The position numbers and the translations under genes are program-made. From Lichenostomus cassidix (taxonomy: Eukaryota; Chordata; Aves; Passeriformes; Meliphagidae), in contig CM039211.1 in the NCBI GenBank assembly GCA_008360975.2, positions 48,048,077-48,112,076 on the forward strand: a DNA stretch of 64,000 nucleotides, read 5' to 3'. Below, piece by piece: positions 35,121-49,305 of the stretch. Numbering within the stretch: position 1 is the stretch's first letter; the number at the start of each line of letters is the position of its first letter. Below the pieces are notes generated by a model. It did no database searches, was not told where the DNA came from, and was given only the letters and a program-made list of their open reading frames with translations.

Positions 35121-38100
35121 ATCCAAACTAGGCCCCAGCCTGTACATATTTATGAATACCATTATGTTTGATTTCAAAAATTTCTCTATGGATATATGAA
35201 CCTGTCAGAAATTAATTGTAATAACTTCTGTAGTTTAGTAATAGCTATTTTTTTTATCATACTCCATAAGATTAATAAAGCAATTTTTTTTTTTTTAGTG
35301 TGTAGGTGGATGATGGTGTCTAGTTTAGTGTAATTTCCCTTTGGAAGCATGAGAAAAGATGCAGGCTGTATCTAGAGCTGTACACCTCAAATTGCTTGGT
35401 TTTGCACATTGTTGCAAACTATTTGGTTGTTCTTCCTGTTCCACTATTGCAAGTTTGTCTTTGGTTAGTTAGGAACTTCAGTTTTAATGTCCTAAAATTG
35501 AAAGGGAGTGGATGGAATATACTGTAAATTCTATTTGATAAAGAAATTTCCTGTTTTGCAATATAAATTTTAATGAGACTTGGAAGTTAATTTCTAGCAG
35601 TTCAGACTTCCTCTCTGAATACCTAATTTATTTCTAACCTGTCTTCTTTAAATTCTTTCATGACATTCATAGCAATGCAATGAGAATGCCAGATATTGTA
35701 TATGAATAACAGAATTTGAGTGTACTTGTAGCATTTTTAACTTTATTCATTCATCAAAGAGAGGAAAGAGAAATTTAGCACTATTTTTAAAGGTAATTTC
35801 ATTTACCCATAGACCCAGTATGTTGAGTATATCTCAGCTTCTTAGGCCATCTCTGAGTAAACAATATATTTAGTTCTTTCATTTTATTCTTATTGAAGAC
35901 TGATTTCTAGTAATTCTATAAGGTCTTTATGGCAAGAACCATGTATTTAGATTTTGTTTGGGCTTTGGATGTTGCTATTACAACTAATGACTTAAAGACA
36001 TGTTTACTGTTTATGTACCAAGTAAATGGATTGTCACTTCTGTTTTACTTACCGATTATGTTTAATATAAATATGCTTTCTCTTACATGCCACTTCAAGG
36101 ATGTTTTATAAACTCTGAAACTCAGTGTAGTTAAATCATGCAACATTGCAAAGTAGAAATAGAAACAAGCAAATCTGTTAAAAGGTGAAGTGTGTCACTT
36201 TGCAGGTGCCATTGAGCTAGATTATTCTACCTCAGTCAAGGTGCTCTGGGTTTTTTTGTGGTTTTTTTTGTCTGATTACTTTTTTCTGTGCTGTTAACTA
36301 TACTTCCCTTACAAAGAACATAAAAAGTACAACAGGATTCTGAGACAGAACTACTCTCAAGACCATTATTAAGGTCATAAGTAGCTATTTATTTATTCAA
36401 AAATACATTTTTGTCACTAAAATGTTGCTGTTGTACTGCATAGCTTTATCTAAACAAAATTGGAGTCTTATCACCTGAGTTTTTTCTTCCTTGCATCATG
36501 GTAGCATTCTGCACTGCAAAGAGCTAGAAGTGAAATTGACAGTGAAAGTCTAACAGAGCTGAACTGTATAAAGTAACTAGCATTTATTAAGGAGGACTGA
36601 AGTTATTGATTATTGGTAGGTGAAAGCAAAAATAACAAAATAACTGTAGTTCTCATCCCATTGGAAGCAATGGTGAGTGTCAGGATTTCTGACTTATATT
36701 AAATGTCTCATAAATTTGAAGACTTATTTTCTATTTAACTGCTGCAAAAAGTATTCAGGATTCTCCACTTAGAGCTCTAACTTTCTTTTTTTCCCCAGTA
36801 AAATGTGTGCTGTATTCTTACCTCTTTACTGTTCTGTGCCTTGAGAGTGGAGACAACAGCATTACAGATTTAATGAAGGAAGAGTGTTTCCTAAGTCCCA
36901 TTTTAACTGATGAGATGCACATTGTAGTTCTTCCATTAGGAAGGACTTGTGGCTATACACAAAGGATTGTTAATTTGTCTTTCTAGTTAAGGTTTTATAT
37001 ACTGAGTTTATTGTTGGAAGTCAGTGTTAATTACTTTGTATCTCATAGAATTTAGAAGACACAGTGAAGAATTAACCTTGCTTTAGAACTACTTTCTTTA
37101 ATTAAAATGCCATTCTTCCTTTTCAGTGTTTTTTAGAAAAATAGTTGTTCTATAATCATTTAAAAACTGAATTTTCTCAAAATTTCTCATTGAAAAGTCC
37201 AGAATAATTTAATGATCAGATGATATGCATTTTCCAGTTAAGTTATAGAAAGTTATTGCTTAAATAACTATAGTTCAACAGACTGTTAAAGTAATTTATA
37301 AAATACATGATTTATGAAAACTATTTAGATTACTTGTGCAGGAGAGTCCAGCTGTTTTCAAAGTTACATTAGCCTTGGATAGTGAAGAGCAGTTGAGCTA
37401 CTTGCATAGTAGCTGATTTATTGAATTGACTTAGCCATGAGGTAAAGTTGACACACTGTGGAGGCTAACATCATGTCAACATTTGTGTTTGTGTTTAGCA
37501 TTTAGTTCACTCCTCTTTTGTTTTGTCCACTTCGTGTCAAAACACTTCAACTGAGTTGCAATTCGCAAAGAAGTTGATAAATAACTCTTCTATATTCCTT
37601 GTATTGTCTTCCTTTCAGATTTAGCAAATGGAAAAACGTAGAATCCAGTATGTTTCTAATTCTTCAGAGTTGATTCTGGGTAATAGAAATAGCAATTCCC
37701 CGTAACTTTCAGGAATATTATTTGTTGGGCTTTCTGAAAGGCATGGAAGCTCTTCTGTGAGTTGTGTCATCCTTACAGTTGTTTTAGAAATAAAACATAT
37801 CTAGTGTTAAATCACATATTTATAATAATTTAATATTATTATTATTTAATCATAAGTGGAGATAAGTAGAACAGAAATATGGCTTCATTCCCTCATTTTG
37901 TGGAAATACTTTTTTGCTCCAGGTCTGGATTTCAAAGTGAGGCAAGAGTGAATGAACTAAGATGAAAGTACAGCCCTTTATGGTACTGTCTCTTTCCAGG
38001 TGCTTTCTGGCTGAAGGTTGTCCTGAGTTGCTCTGGTTTTCTCCAACTCTGAAACTTTCTGGTGTAAGGAGTACAGTCCTGACAGGGTATGTCAAGGAAA

Positions 38101-40279
38101 AGTAGTGGGCAAGTAAACGTGTAGAGATTTCAGTGTACTGGGTCTGTAGTGGTGTGGAGATGAGAAAGGCTTAGGGTTTTGCAAACTTCATGCTAGTTCA
38201 CAGAATTTAGTTTTTCTGTCTGAAGTACCCTTTGCTAGCAAACTTATATCAAACTGAGGAAAAGTTTATTTGCAGTAAACTCAGGATTAGAGATGGTTCC
38301 ACAAAGCAGTAGTGTAATTTATCATGTAACTAGTGATTCTGTCTTATGAAACAGATCTTCTAGTGTTTTAAAAGTGGGTTTATGCTGGTTCAGTTGCATC
38401 TGTTTGGTGTAGTGTTTTTTTTAATGCTGTTGTTTCAGGTTATTCAGATGGTCAGTAGTCAAACTTATGAGCTTGTGTGGTCTGAGATATCCAGATTTCA
38501 TGTTAATGTCTTACATCCATACTTGCTGTGGAGGCAGGCCCTACTAAAATTTAAATTTCAGATATTAAAATTACCTGCAGTGATCCTGATATGAGCCATG
38601 GAGTCAAATTTTCTGTCTTTAATAGGGCTGAAAGGTGTTCAGTATCTTCGCTGCTTGCCCTTACTTTGGTACTTATTTTTTCTTCTTGAATTCTGAAGAA
38701 ACTGAGATTTCTTTAATTCAGGGACATAGGGTCATAATTTCAGTGCGGTAACCAACTTTCATGACCTGATGAAGATAGATTCTTTGAGTGGCATCAAATC
38801 ATAGGTTACATGATTGTTTACCACAAACATATTTCAGGCAACTGAGATGAAGAGAAGTTTAAGGGTTACTATGCATGTGGAAGATTGCCATATAAGAGTT
38901 CCCACTGCTTAATTTCAGGATGAAATACTAGATTATTTGGCTGGGACCTGTAACAAGTCAGTGCTATAAATTTCAGCAGCTTTTAATGGGTTGTGTACTC
39001 AGCACAGTCACAAGTTCGAGATACTCAAAAAATCTTGTGTCAGCATAGTTGTGTTTTCATCTACATGCTATGATCCAAGGATGGTGACTCTTCAGACACA
39101 GCTGAATTTCTTGAAAGCTCAACATAACAGACTGACCATCTGCAGCCTACTGAAAAAAAGGTTAAGGTGGAGCCAGCAGTTCATTTTTTCTGGTACTTGA
39201 AAATAATCAATGCTTTTAAAAACTACAAGCATTTTCTTCCCAGATTTTATAAAATGAGGAAAGATATAATGTCCAAGGCAAAAAATACATGTATCTGGCA
39301 GGTAGGAAAATAGAAGTTATGTTCTTGCTGTCTGTGATAAAGGAAGGAGTGTTTGTGTGTGTGAGTTTTGGTCAGAAACACCTTAGTACTTGATCCAGAG
39401 TTTGTAGTATAAGAAGGGGAAAGTAACAGGTTTTGGCCATTAAAAATGGCTTGAAGATGTAATTGGGCTATTAATAGTGGGAATTGAGGTGTTGGTTCAT
39501 AATGTTAAATCCTCTAATAAAATTACCTGTGTCATCCCCATAAAACAAACTGTGTGGTCACAAGTATAACTTTGCTTTACAGCTCTGCTTCTGACCTCCC
39601 TATGATCTATTTTCATTGGCTAATATTTATATTTTGTTCTTAAAAGTATGTTCATTCTACATGAAGTGCTCTGTCTTCCAAGTTCTGATTAGAAAGGTTT
39701 TTATGTACTCTAGTTACAACATTTAACCTGCTAGTATGGAAATGGTTACATTTACCATAAAACCAAAGGGACAGGAGATGCTTACGGTGCTCAGTGCAGT
39801 ATGGTGTGGAGTTTGTGGGTGGTTTGTATTTGGTTGGTTGTTTGGGGATTTTTTTCCTTGAAGAGTGAAAGAAGTGTGGCAGATAATTGCATAGGAATAA
39901 GAATCATCTAGCAGGGCATTGTATTTTAATCTGGATAGTTCAACCTTGTCAAGTTAAGTTACTTGTGTTAGGCCAATGGGTAAAACTGGTTGTTTTCACA
40001 TCACTGACTGGTGCGTCATTTCACTGTTGAGCATATTTTCTCAAATAGTCTGTTAACCATCCCTCACAGGGTGTCAGAAAGCTCATCTTTTCTTAATGCA
40101 AAAGTACAGATTACCTGTTATGAACACATTGGTGTTACTTAGTGAAATCTAGAACAAAAGCAGTCACTGAAAAATATACTCACTTTTAACTTACTTTTAC
40201 AATAATATACTGGCCAAAAGGGTGAGGAGTACCAGTCCTGTGGAGCTCTCTAGGGCTTCACAAACCTGTAGCTGTTAGT

Positions 40280-41000
40280 CTGCAGACTACAGGCTGGAGA
40301 CAGAGTGGCTGGGACTACAGGCTGGAGGAGGCCCTGAGGTCTCTGGTTGGCACGGAGCTGAACATGTGCTAGCAGTGTGCCTTGGCTCTAGGGAAGACAA
40401 AAAATGTCTCTTGGGCTGTATGAACACAGGTACAGGCAAGAACTTGAGAGAAATGTTTATCCACCTCTTCTGTATTTGTTTTACAACATTCACATCCATT
40501 TCTGCTTTTACCCTCACTCTCCAGCGGTTGTGGGAAAGATGTTGATTCGAGTAAGTTCAACAGAGAGCCACTAAGATGATCAGGAACTAGAGTGCATATG
40601 TGTGTGAGAGGGCACTGAAGAATCTGGGTTTGCTCGGTCTTGAGAAGAGAGTGTTTCAGGGGTCCTAACAGCAGCATTCCCTAGAAGTGCACTTCCCACA
40701 GAAGTGCATGGTGGACGTATGAGAGACAATTTTTGCAAGTTGAAACATGAGAGGTTTAGACTGGAGACAAGGAAACCGTTTTCCTCGTGCGGACGACCCA
40801 ACGGACCAAGTGCAGATTGGACCAGGTGAGGTTTTGCCACCTCTGTCTTTGAAGATCTTCAAGCTCTGACTGGATAAAGCCCTGAGGAGCTGGTCTGCTG
40901 CCAAGTCTGAGCCTGCTTTGGGGAGGGAAGTTGGACTTGGGAGCTCCTGAAATCCATGGCAGCTTAAGATACACTATAGTTTTGCCTGTGATTCTTGCTC
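40280..41000 (+). mobile_element. CR1 LINE 3' fragment within the proposed intron
   Basis: Plus-strand CR1. It begins at the phrase ACAGGCTGGAGACAGAGTGG (end of the RT region) and continues through GAGCTGAACATGTGCTAGCA and the CATTCCCTAGAAGTGCACTT block. It ends near TGTGATTCTTGC at about 41000. It is old and full of frameshifts. The minus-strand frames at 40287-41022 are shadows of it. Confidence 0.88.
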
Positions 41001-44000
41001 TACAGCAGAAGTTCCTAGACATGATCTAGTTTGTCTTCTATTCTTATTGGCCAGTTCTGTTTCTTAGGACTGCATTTGAGTCCTCACCTCTGGAGTTAAA
41101 AGAGGAGGGGTAGAGCTAGGGCACAAAGTAGTTGTTCTGACATATATCACAAAGACCTGGTTTGGGTGCTGAAGAGATGATATCCCTGAAAACACAGACT
41201 CCTGTGTTCCTGTTTCTCTTCAGTGTGTTAGATTTCTGTTATTTTGGTCCAACACTTTATTCTCTCGATTTTGCATACTTAGGACTCGACATAGACTGGA
41301 TTCTTCACATTTATTTATAAAATATTTTATAATGAAACCTCGAGACTTTTCACTGGAGTGTTGCAGAAGCAAAAAAAAAAATAAAAGAAGTAGGGAAATC
41401 TGCAGTAGTAGGAAAACAAAATTTTTAAGTCTCTTCAAGAGAAGGCAATGATGAACAAAGAGTTTTATAAAAAAAGGAAGGACCTTGGTTGAACACTTGG
41501 CAAAACTAAACCTCAGTAGCTGATTTTTGTTGACATTCATTTGTGTGTATTTATCAAAGTCTTAATTTGCAGTTCCTAATTCTTTTGTTGCTGCAAAAGG
41601 GAAAAATAAAATACGAAGCCCTGCAAAAAACATTTTATTGGAAATTATTTAGAATTTTAAAACAAACTGGATAATTTCCTTTCTTTGTTGAAACACGTTC
41701 AGGGGTGTTGATGAAACATTCTATATTTGGCTAACTGCGTGGTGATGTGTAAGTGGTGTTCAATGTACATAACAGCCAGCAATCTGAAGAGGGGTTCTTC
41801 TTTGTGATGAGGATATCTAAAATATTTTTCTGTAACTTGCCTATATCCATGTTCATTTTGATAAGAACTGGTTTGTGTCCAAAAAAAGTATTTCAGAAGC
41901 AAGGATGATTGTTTCTGAGTGTCTCTAAAAAGATTTTTTTTAAATGTTTGCTTTATCATATAGCTGTAAATACAAAATTAATAGCAATGATAGAGATCAA
42001 GAGCAAGGATCTAAAGAAGTGTGTATCACAGTAACTATTATTGGTGAAATCACAGAAATAGTTTGATAATCAATGTTTCTGTTGACTGAAATGGTTCTCT
42101 TTGGGGGTATTTTGTTTGTTTTGGCTGGGGTTTATCATGGTGGGACATTCAGATCCATAGCAAAATTAATGTACTTTGGTTTCTCTTACTCTTGTTTATC
42201 ACTGCTTGAGGGATAAGCAAAAACATATGTATACATTACTAATTATGATAAATACCATCTTGATAATCATGGCAGTATTAGAAAGTAATCCCTTTATTTA
42301 AATGCAGATGTTTTTTTATCAGCTAATAAGCTGAATTGAATTGAATGATTATGGCCTGGATAAGCAAATGCATTATTTAGAACATGTGTTCTTATTTTAT
42401 TCATAAGTCATTAAACTTACATCTGTAAAATTTGAGTATTTAAGTTAAAGAGGGATGCAGGATTTTCATAAAGTGTTTCCAGTGAATTTTTTCAGACGAA
42501 AAATCCTTTTTCTGATTGAACTAAATAAGTGAATACCAGTGAAATTCAAGGTGCCCTGAAAGATCTAACACCATAACATAGCCAGTACCTTTTTCAAGTA
42601 CCTCTATTCTATTGTGCTTGTCTTTTAGAATGTTCCTGTCAAGTCCTGCCTGACTTTTCAAGGTCAGTGATTAAAATGAATATCAAGAAATTCAAGTGGT
42701 AGAAACCCTGCTGGGTAAAATAAAGAGCTGCAATAAGGAAAAGAAGGGAAATAAACTTGAGCATATCTTAAAAATTGTACAATTTGTGTTCAGTGTTGGT
42801 GTTGTATGTATCATAGTTTAGATTTCTCTGTTTCTGTATTATAAATGGGGTACCTAATGGTACCTATTTGATATTATTTGACTGTTAATTGGCCATTATG
42901 GAAGAACAATGTTATTTAGTTATATGTCTTTATCCAAAGACTTAGAAATCAAATTCAGTTTCTGCTGTTTATGACATAAATCTACAATAAATATTGTCAC
43001 TGAATGTTTTTTATATTTCAATTGGTATTATATTCTCTGTAGGTGCAGTAGGTTGAAGCCTAATTAAAAAAAATTACCAAATAATTATAAAAATCCATTA
43101 CATTTTTTCAAACCATCTTGTGAAAATAATATTACTTAAACTTCCTGAGCATCAAGTTTTCAGTCAGGTTTTACGAAAATTTCTGTTAGGAATGTTTTGT
43201 AACCTTAGAAGCCAGAAAACAAATGCATAAACATGCTTTGGATCCAATCGTGCTATTCTCCATATTTAATTTGTGTTATAAGTACAATTACTGTAAACAT
43301 AGAGATTAGTTAAGTATTCATTATTGTACAGTACCAGCTTGATTAATGACATTATTTTATATTTTTTAATAATTAATGAATTTCCCTTAAATGTTTACTT
43401 TATTATTATTTTTTATTCCCATTTCTGTGTGCTGGTATGTTTTTCATTATTCTTTAGTTCACTTGGGTTGTACATTGTATTTTTTTTTTTTTAACTCAGT
43501 GGTTTTTCTTTGGTGGCAAAAAAGCCAAGCTAGATAAACCTAGCTAATAAGAATTATGCATATTTTCTTTTTTAAATTTTGTGTTTTCAAATGCTTTCTG
43601 CAGTCAATCGTAGCTAAGAGCTCAGAGAACTGTTTCTTTTGGTAAGTTAAGAGGATTTAATAATTTTGGAATATTGTTTATAAATATATGCCTGTAAGGT
43701 GAAAATATAAGTTGGTTTATTCTAAGTCATACATGGAATAAAAATATTGGTATCTATCCAGGAAATACAAGCTGTGGCTTCTTAAAATCACTATCTTGTC
43801 AGGTGAGTTAGGTTGGAAAAGCAGAACAGAATGTGCTGTGTGGACTGGAATGTCTTTTACAGCGAGGTCAACAAAAATCCATGTGGGAGGATTTTTTGTG
43901 TGTTTGGCTTACAGAATTTTTTGGTTTATTTTTTTGTGTATGAATTTGTATGTATTTTAAATGTAAAAATATTTTTCATTTCATGAGACATCAAAATCAA

Positions 44001-44474
44001 CACCAGTAGTAACAATGTCTTGTGAATAAATATGTACTTGTGAAAGGTACTGTATTGGGAAAGGTCACACAGGAAGGCAAACAAAGTTAAAATTGGTATC
44101 TTAAATAATGTTGTCAAGTGTGATAGTAAATTTGAAGCATGTTTGGTAAAATGTGTTTTTAGAGTAAGAGTATTTCTTTGTCATTGCTTTCAACATAATG
44201 CATTTCCTGAAGAATTGCTGCTGCTGAATTTGCTCTTAAATTGGATATAAATTTCTTAAATAAAAAAAGGAAAGATCATGGTAAACATAGTGAAATATTA
44301 GTTACCTTGGTACAGTTACTGCACTTTAAATACTTGGTTACAAAGCAAGTAGTAGATTTATACAGAGATACTTAGAATTCAGACGGTGGGGCATGGTGAA
44401 GGATATCTTTAGGACATAAAGTAGTATTTTATAATGAGGCAGCTTTCTATACATGTGTTACATGTGTTTGTAAA
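41001..44474. other. AT-rich DNA, probably intronic
   Basis: No gene, RNA or transposon recognised. GGTACCTAATGGTACC at about 42849-42864 is a small paired-site repeat. Confidence 0.5.
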
Positions 44475-44842
44475 TCCTTCCTTCCTTCCTTCCTTCCTTC
44501 CTTCCTTCCTTCCTTCCTTCCTTCCTTCCTTCCTTCCTTCCTTCCTTCCTTCCTTCCTTCCTTCATTCCTTCCTTCCTTCCTTCCTTCCTTCCTTCCTTC
44601 CTTCCTTCCTTCCTTCCTTCCTTCCTTCCTTCCTTCCTTCCTTCCTTCCTTCCTTCCTCCTCCCTCCCTCCCTCCCTCCCTCCCTCCCTCCCTCCCTCCC
44701 TCCCTCCCTCCCTCCCTCCCTCCTCCTCCCTCCCTCCCTCCCTCCCTCCCCCTTCCCCCTCCCCTCCCTCCCTTCCTCCCTTCCTCCCTTCCTCCTTCCT
44801 TCCTTCCTCCCTCCCTCCCTCCCTCCCTCCCTCCCTCCCTCT
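44475..44842. repeat. Compound (TTCC)n/(TCCC)n polypyrimidine tract
   Basis: About 180 bp of almost pure TTCC units, with one ATTCC interruption near 44564, passes into about 185 bp of TCCC units with interspersed TTCC. For about 370 bp the plus strand is almost only C and T. It explains the long Pro/Leu/Ser and Gly/Arg/Lys/Glu frames on the two strands (44409-44942), which are not genes. Mirror-symmetric pyrimidine tracts can form triplex (H-) DNA and tend to be unstable in length. Confidence 0.97.
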
Positions 44843-47800
44843 TAAAATATGCGCCAGTCTTAAAATTTTTCTTTGGCAGCATTTCTTCCTTCCTTTGCAG
44901 TTCATTATTTAGTACTTTTTTTGCTGCCTTACTATAATACAATTGGTGATTGTGATATCTGCTTCCTTACATTTTGCAATTACAATTGTATTTTCAGTGC
45001 TTTTGTGGCACTCGCTTTTAGTTACTAAGCTCTGCAGTTCAGTATCCACAGTCTGCTTTGGTTTTTTGTTCCTGTTCCTTGTTGGATGCCTGGCTTGCAT
45101 GTGGTTTAATATTTAACAGTTTACCTGAGATAGTGGGGTGTGACAAGTCTGCTAAGCATCACACAGTGATGACATATACCCAGCTGGTTGTAGGGATAGC
45201 CTACAGGTGCTGAGATGTATTTCAGGGACTGCCTAATTCTTTCTTTGCCAACAGCCATGTTGCTTTCATGCTAATCTCTAGCTTTCTCTTGCGGTGCTTT
45301 AGCCTGCTTCATGGCAATGTATACAAAATGGACGCTTAAAAATATATTCGGAGGAACATTTATTTAGTCAGTTTGATATAATTGGAAAGACCTTGAATTG
45401 AGAAATTTATAATTGGCTACTTGAGAACAGGTAAATCTCCAGACTCTGCAGATAATAACCCCACTTTATTGACAAGTGGAATGCTTAAAGAATATCTTAC
45501 AATAAGATCCTGAGTTTTTTGGGCGGTTTTGGTGACGGGGTGTATTTGCTGTTGTTTCAGGAAACTTAGGGGAGCAGTTGTACATCCATTTGGTCTGCTC
45601 TAATCATGGCAGTGAATTATACCCTAAGAATTGGATTCTAGAATTATGGGAGAAACATATTAAATAATCGTCCTAATGTGGAACTGTCTTCTAGAGCCAA
45701 GGGGAACATTCAGCTTGCACAGCTTCTTTAAATGGCCAGTTTACTGGGGAGTTACCTTCTTTAATAAAGGATGAAGGAATCTTTGGCTTATCCTTAAGCT
45801 CATTATGGTGAGATTCTGGTCAAATTTCTTTTACTAACCTGTCAGTCAAGACAACCAATGTGTCTCATGAGATTGAAGAAATCAAGGCTCTATTCTGTTT
45901 TGTGTAAAGAAACCACTGATGTCTGCAAATTTCATTTGCTTCAGTGACATCATATATATCTTAGTGAAGAACATTTAAGGAAAAATGGTAGACGAACATA
46001 GCTTTGGTTCTGTTCTCTTTGTCAAAGTCCTTGTCTAATAAATTCTTGAGCAACACAGAAGTACTTAACAAGCTCTAACAAAATGTTGACTGCAGAAGTT
46101 AGTTCAGAGAATCAATACCTACTTTTTAATTCTAAACCCTTGGGTAGTTTTACAGCATAACATGCTTATGTTGCACCTCTAGCTATATCTATTTGTTGAC
46201 ATTGTCCAAGCAGCCTGTCATCTTTGAGGTCATGATGACCAGGGTAACAATATTACAGTGATTTTTTAAAAATAAAATTATAAAAAGTAAACTAGCAATG
46301 GTGATTATATGTAGCAATTCTTTAGATTTATGGATTTGGCTGTAGAAGGCGATGGAATGTGTTTCATTCTGGTATTTGGTTGGTGACTCTACTAGATGAG
46401 TGGCTGTCAACTTGTGTTTGATTTAGCCTAGTGTTCTAGGCTAAACCCTTAAATTACAGAGGGTAAGGGATGTTTTTTGTTGTTTGAGTGTTACCCTGAC
46501 ACAGGTGAAAAGTTCAGGTTTGCCTTTGAAAAAGATTTTGCAAACTTAAAAATTTTGGAAAAGCAACAAAGTTATAGTTGGAAGAGTTTGAATTCATGAA
46601 TGTATTCTGCTGATATTTGCTGTTTTACCCCCAACCCTCTGAGATTTTTGTCTCCAGAACACACTTCGTATTTGTTACTGTTTTCAAGGTTCCCTTTAAA
46701 AACATCAGCCACTAAGTAGTACAGAGCATTTTGGAAAGGATAAACTGTAGCATTTCCTTATCTGGCTACTGGAATCCATTTTGTAGCACTGTCTGTTGCA
46801 TTTGTTGTATAGATAACTAATCTTAATGTTTCCAGTAACTTTGGGGGCAGAGCATTACTTTCTTAAATCTGTGCTCCTAAGGAACAAGTTTGATTTGTTT
46901 TTTTTCTGGTATGTTTGTCCATCTTATTAAAAAGAAGTTTAGAAGTTTCAGAAAAATACGCTAACAAAATAATTAGCTTGAAAAGGTAAGCAAAAATATT
47001 TACTACCACTGAAGAAGAGACATTTGCAAATTATTTTGCACTCCCAATATTCTGGAGTCAGGCAACAACCACTCGCAATCCATGCTACAGTGTAGCTGTA
47101 TGGATCCATTTAAAGGACCAAGCTGGAGGAAATGCAGTTTTCTCAATTCCGGTGTCACAGAACAATTTGTTCTTTGGTGCAGACTGGAACAGCCTCAGAT
47201 TATTGGAAAGAAAAGCCATAATAATCAGCTCTTTTGCATGTCATTTCTTAGCCATTCTTTGTCAGATTTGTAAAAATATTGCTGAAAGAAATTATTCTGC
47301 ATAGATTTACATAGATGTCTAGTATGTATAATGTGTAAATGTGACAGACACACAGAACTCGTTTGAAACCTGCTTACAGGCTTGTTTGACATCTTTTGTT
47401 ATAGATTATAAATAAGAAATATTATTGTGCCATTTTTAAGTTAATTAGATTAATTTCTTTCTCGAAGTCCCACTTTATGATCAAGAGTATGAAAATTATA
47501 TGAAAATGTATTGTTCTGTCAAAAGGTTATTATGAAATATCTTTGCAGAGCATGTTGAGCAGCACCGTTATACTAGCTGGTTAGTATATGAAAGCTGAAC
47601 TTTGAAGGGGTTTGGAGTTTACAGATTTTAACATTGCTAATTCAAATGATGGAATAGAAGAAATACTGCTGTCTGGTCTGCTGTAGCGTGCTGTGTAGGT
47701 CAGTTACTGCTTCTGTGAAATTTTTTGGGTTTTGTATTTGTTTACGGTATGCAAATCTGTCACTGTAACTTTTTTTAAGGGTATGCCTGGAATTTGGGTT

Positions 47801-49066
47801 GACTAAGAAGAGTATTAATCTATTTAAATAAACTGGTTAGAGCCATAGGAGGAGGCCTGTGGTGTTTTCAAGGCTTCTAAGCCTGGAAGTGCCACATAAC
47901 CCTTTTAGGTTGCATAGCAACAGGCTCCTAGCAACAATAATAGATTGAATTTCCAATAGTGACCAGGCCGGATGTAATAATAAAGCAAGAGTACAAACAG
48001 TTGTCATGGTTTTCTTTTCACAGTAAACTAGTGTTGAATTTAGGAAGATTCTGTTTCTCAAAGTGGTGACCCTCTTTGCAAATTGAAGGTAATTTTGAAA
48101 ATTGTGGTACTAAAACCCTGACAAAGCTGCTTATAGTCAGTGATTTTGAAGTCTAGTAGTTTGGAACATTGGGGAAAACAAAGAAACATTGAATTAGTTG
48201 TTACAGAAAAAGAGTATTTAGTAACCACTTTAAATTGCTTCTAATTCTCAACTTCTATAAATTAGTCTGTACTGGACTGTCATAGAAATCCCTAGCTGTG
48301 CCGATGTGCATGTTGTTTAGAAAAGTTTGGAAATGTCTCTTCAATATACTATTAAAAGGATTAATGAATAAAACTGAATAACTGCCAGAGAGATTTCTTT
48401 TATGTGAATAATCTGTCAGTATTTCATACTTTCAAGACCTGTTATTGTGTGAAAGGTAGAAGTATATAGACAAGCAAGTGACTTGGGATGAGAGACAGAA
48501 AACATCTCACAAAATAGTAATAGTTGTAATTCTGGATGATTACATGTCAGTTTAAATGTTTTGACCTTGAAAACTGTAACACTGGTTGTTATATATAAAG
48601 ATGTAGATTGACACTGGATCAACACCTCTTTTTAGTTCCTGTATCTGTTTTTGGGACAGTATTAAAGTGTCGCTGTAGTGAAGGCCACTTACCTTAAAAA
48701 AAGCCCAAGTTAGTTACTTGTAACCTGCTATATTCCATTAAGATGGGACCCTTTGTTTTCTGAACAGATGAAAACTGTCATAAGAGTATAAAATGTTCAT
48801 CTCTAGTTACTAATAACAGGGGGCAAATCTGGGGGCTGCACATTATAGAAGAAAAAAAATGAAATTGTAAACGTTTGGAAGTTACAGACTTGACTTGAGA
48901 TGTTTCACTGGATTTTGATGTTTCAATATGTCCAGATGTTTATCAGTAGTGTTTTATCATAGAAATTTTTTAAACCAAATTCTGAAAAAAGCCTTTCTTT
49001 TCAATGGACCTCTTAGGTCTGACTACAGATAGCATTCTCGATTCTAACTGTGGATCTCAGTGTTTT
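44843..49066. other. AT-rich DNA, probably intronic
   Basis: No gene or repeat family recognised. An X-box-like site at 47909-47921 is listed separately. Confidence 0.5.
47909..47921. promoter_or_regulatory. X-box-like RFX site
   Basis: GTTGCATAGCAAC is an inverted pair of RFX half-sites with a 2-3 nt centre. A further AGCAAC half-site follows at 47930-47935. RFX factors regulate cilium genes among others. It is a match to a short motif in non-coding DNA, with no other support. Confidence 0.35.
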
Positions 49067-49305
49067 GATAGAATCACAGTATGTTAAGGAGTTTGAAGGG
49101 TTCTTAAAGACAATCTAGTTCCAACTCCCCTACCATGGGCAGGGACACATCCCACTAGACCAGATTGCTTAAGGCCTTATCCAGCCTGGTCTTGAACATT
49201 GCTAGGGATGGGGCATGTACGGCTTCTCTGGGCAACCTGCCAGTGTCTCACCACCCTCACAGTAAAGAATTTCACTAAGTTTTTTCTCACTAGACACTAG
49301 ACTTC
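49067..49305 (-). mobile_element. CR1 LINE 3' end
   Basis: Minus-strand CR1 tail. GAATCACAGTATGTTAAGGA is the reverse of the CR1 terminus. It is followed by AGTTCCAACTCCCCTACCAT and GGGCAGGGACACATCCCACT, then the TGCCAGTGTCTCACCACCCT block and CACAGTAAAGAATTTC. Only the 3' 240 bp are present. Confidence 0.95.

Larger units (their letters stand above)
31721..40279. other. Long AT-rich stretch, probably intronic
   Basis: About 8.5 kb with no recognised transposon and no convincing exon. It holds a TTTC microsatellite (32607-32635), an A-rich run (35079-35120), an ATT-rich run (37820-37850) and a duplicated phrase TTTTGTAGGTCCTGCTGTAA (about 31937 and 32361). The frame ending at 34545, after an acceptor-like TTCTTTCTAG, is protein-like but has no good donor. 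Confidence 0.5.

Noticed and set aside
44409..44942. Long frames on both strands, Pro/Leu/Ser-rich and Gly/Arg/Lys/Glu-rich
   Set aside because: Direct translation of the TTCC/TCCC microsatellite, with no start context or non-repeat domain.
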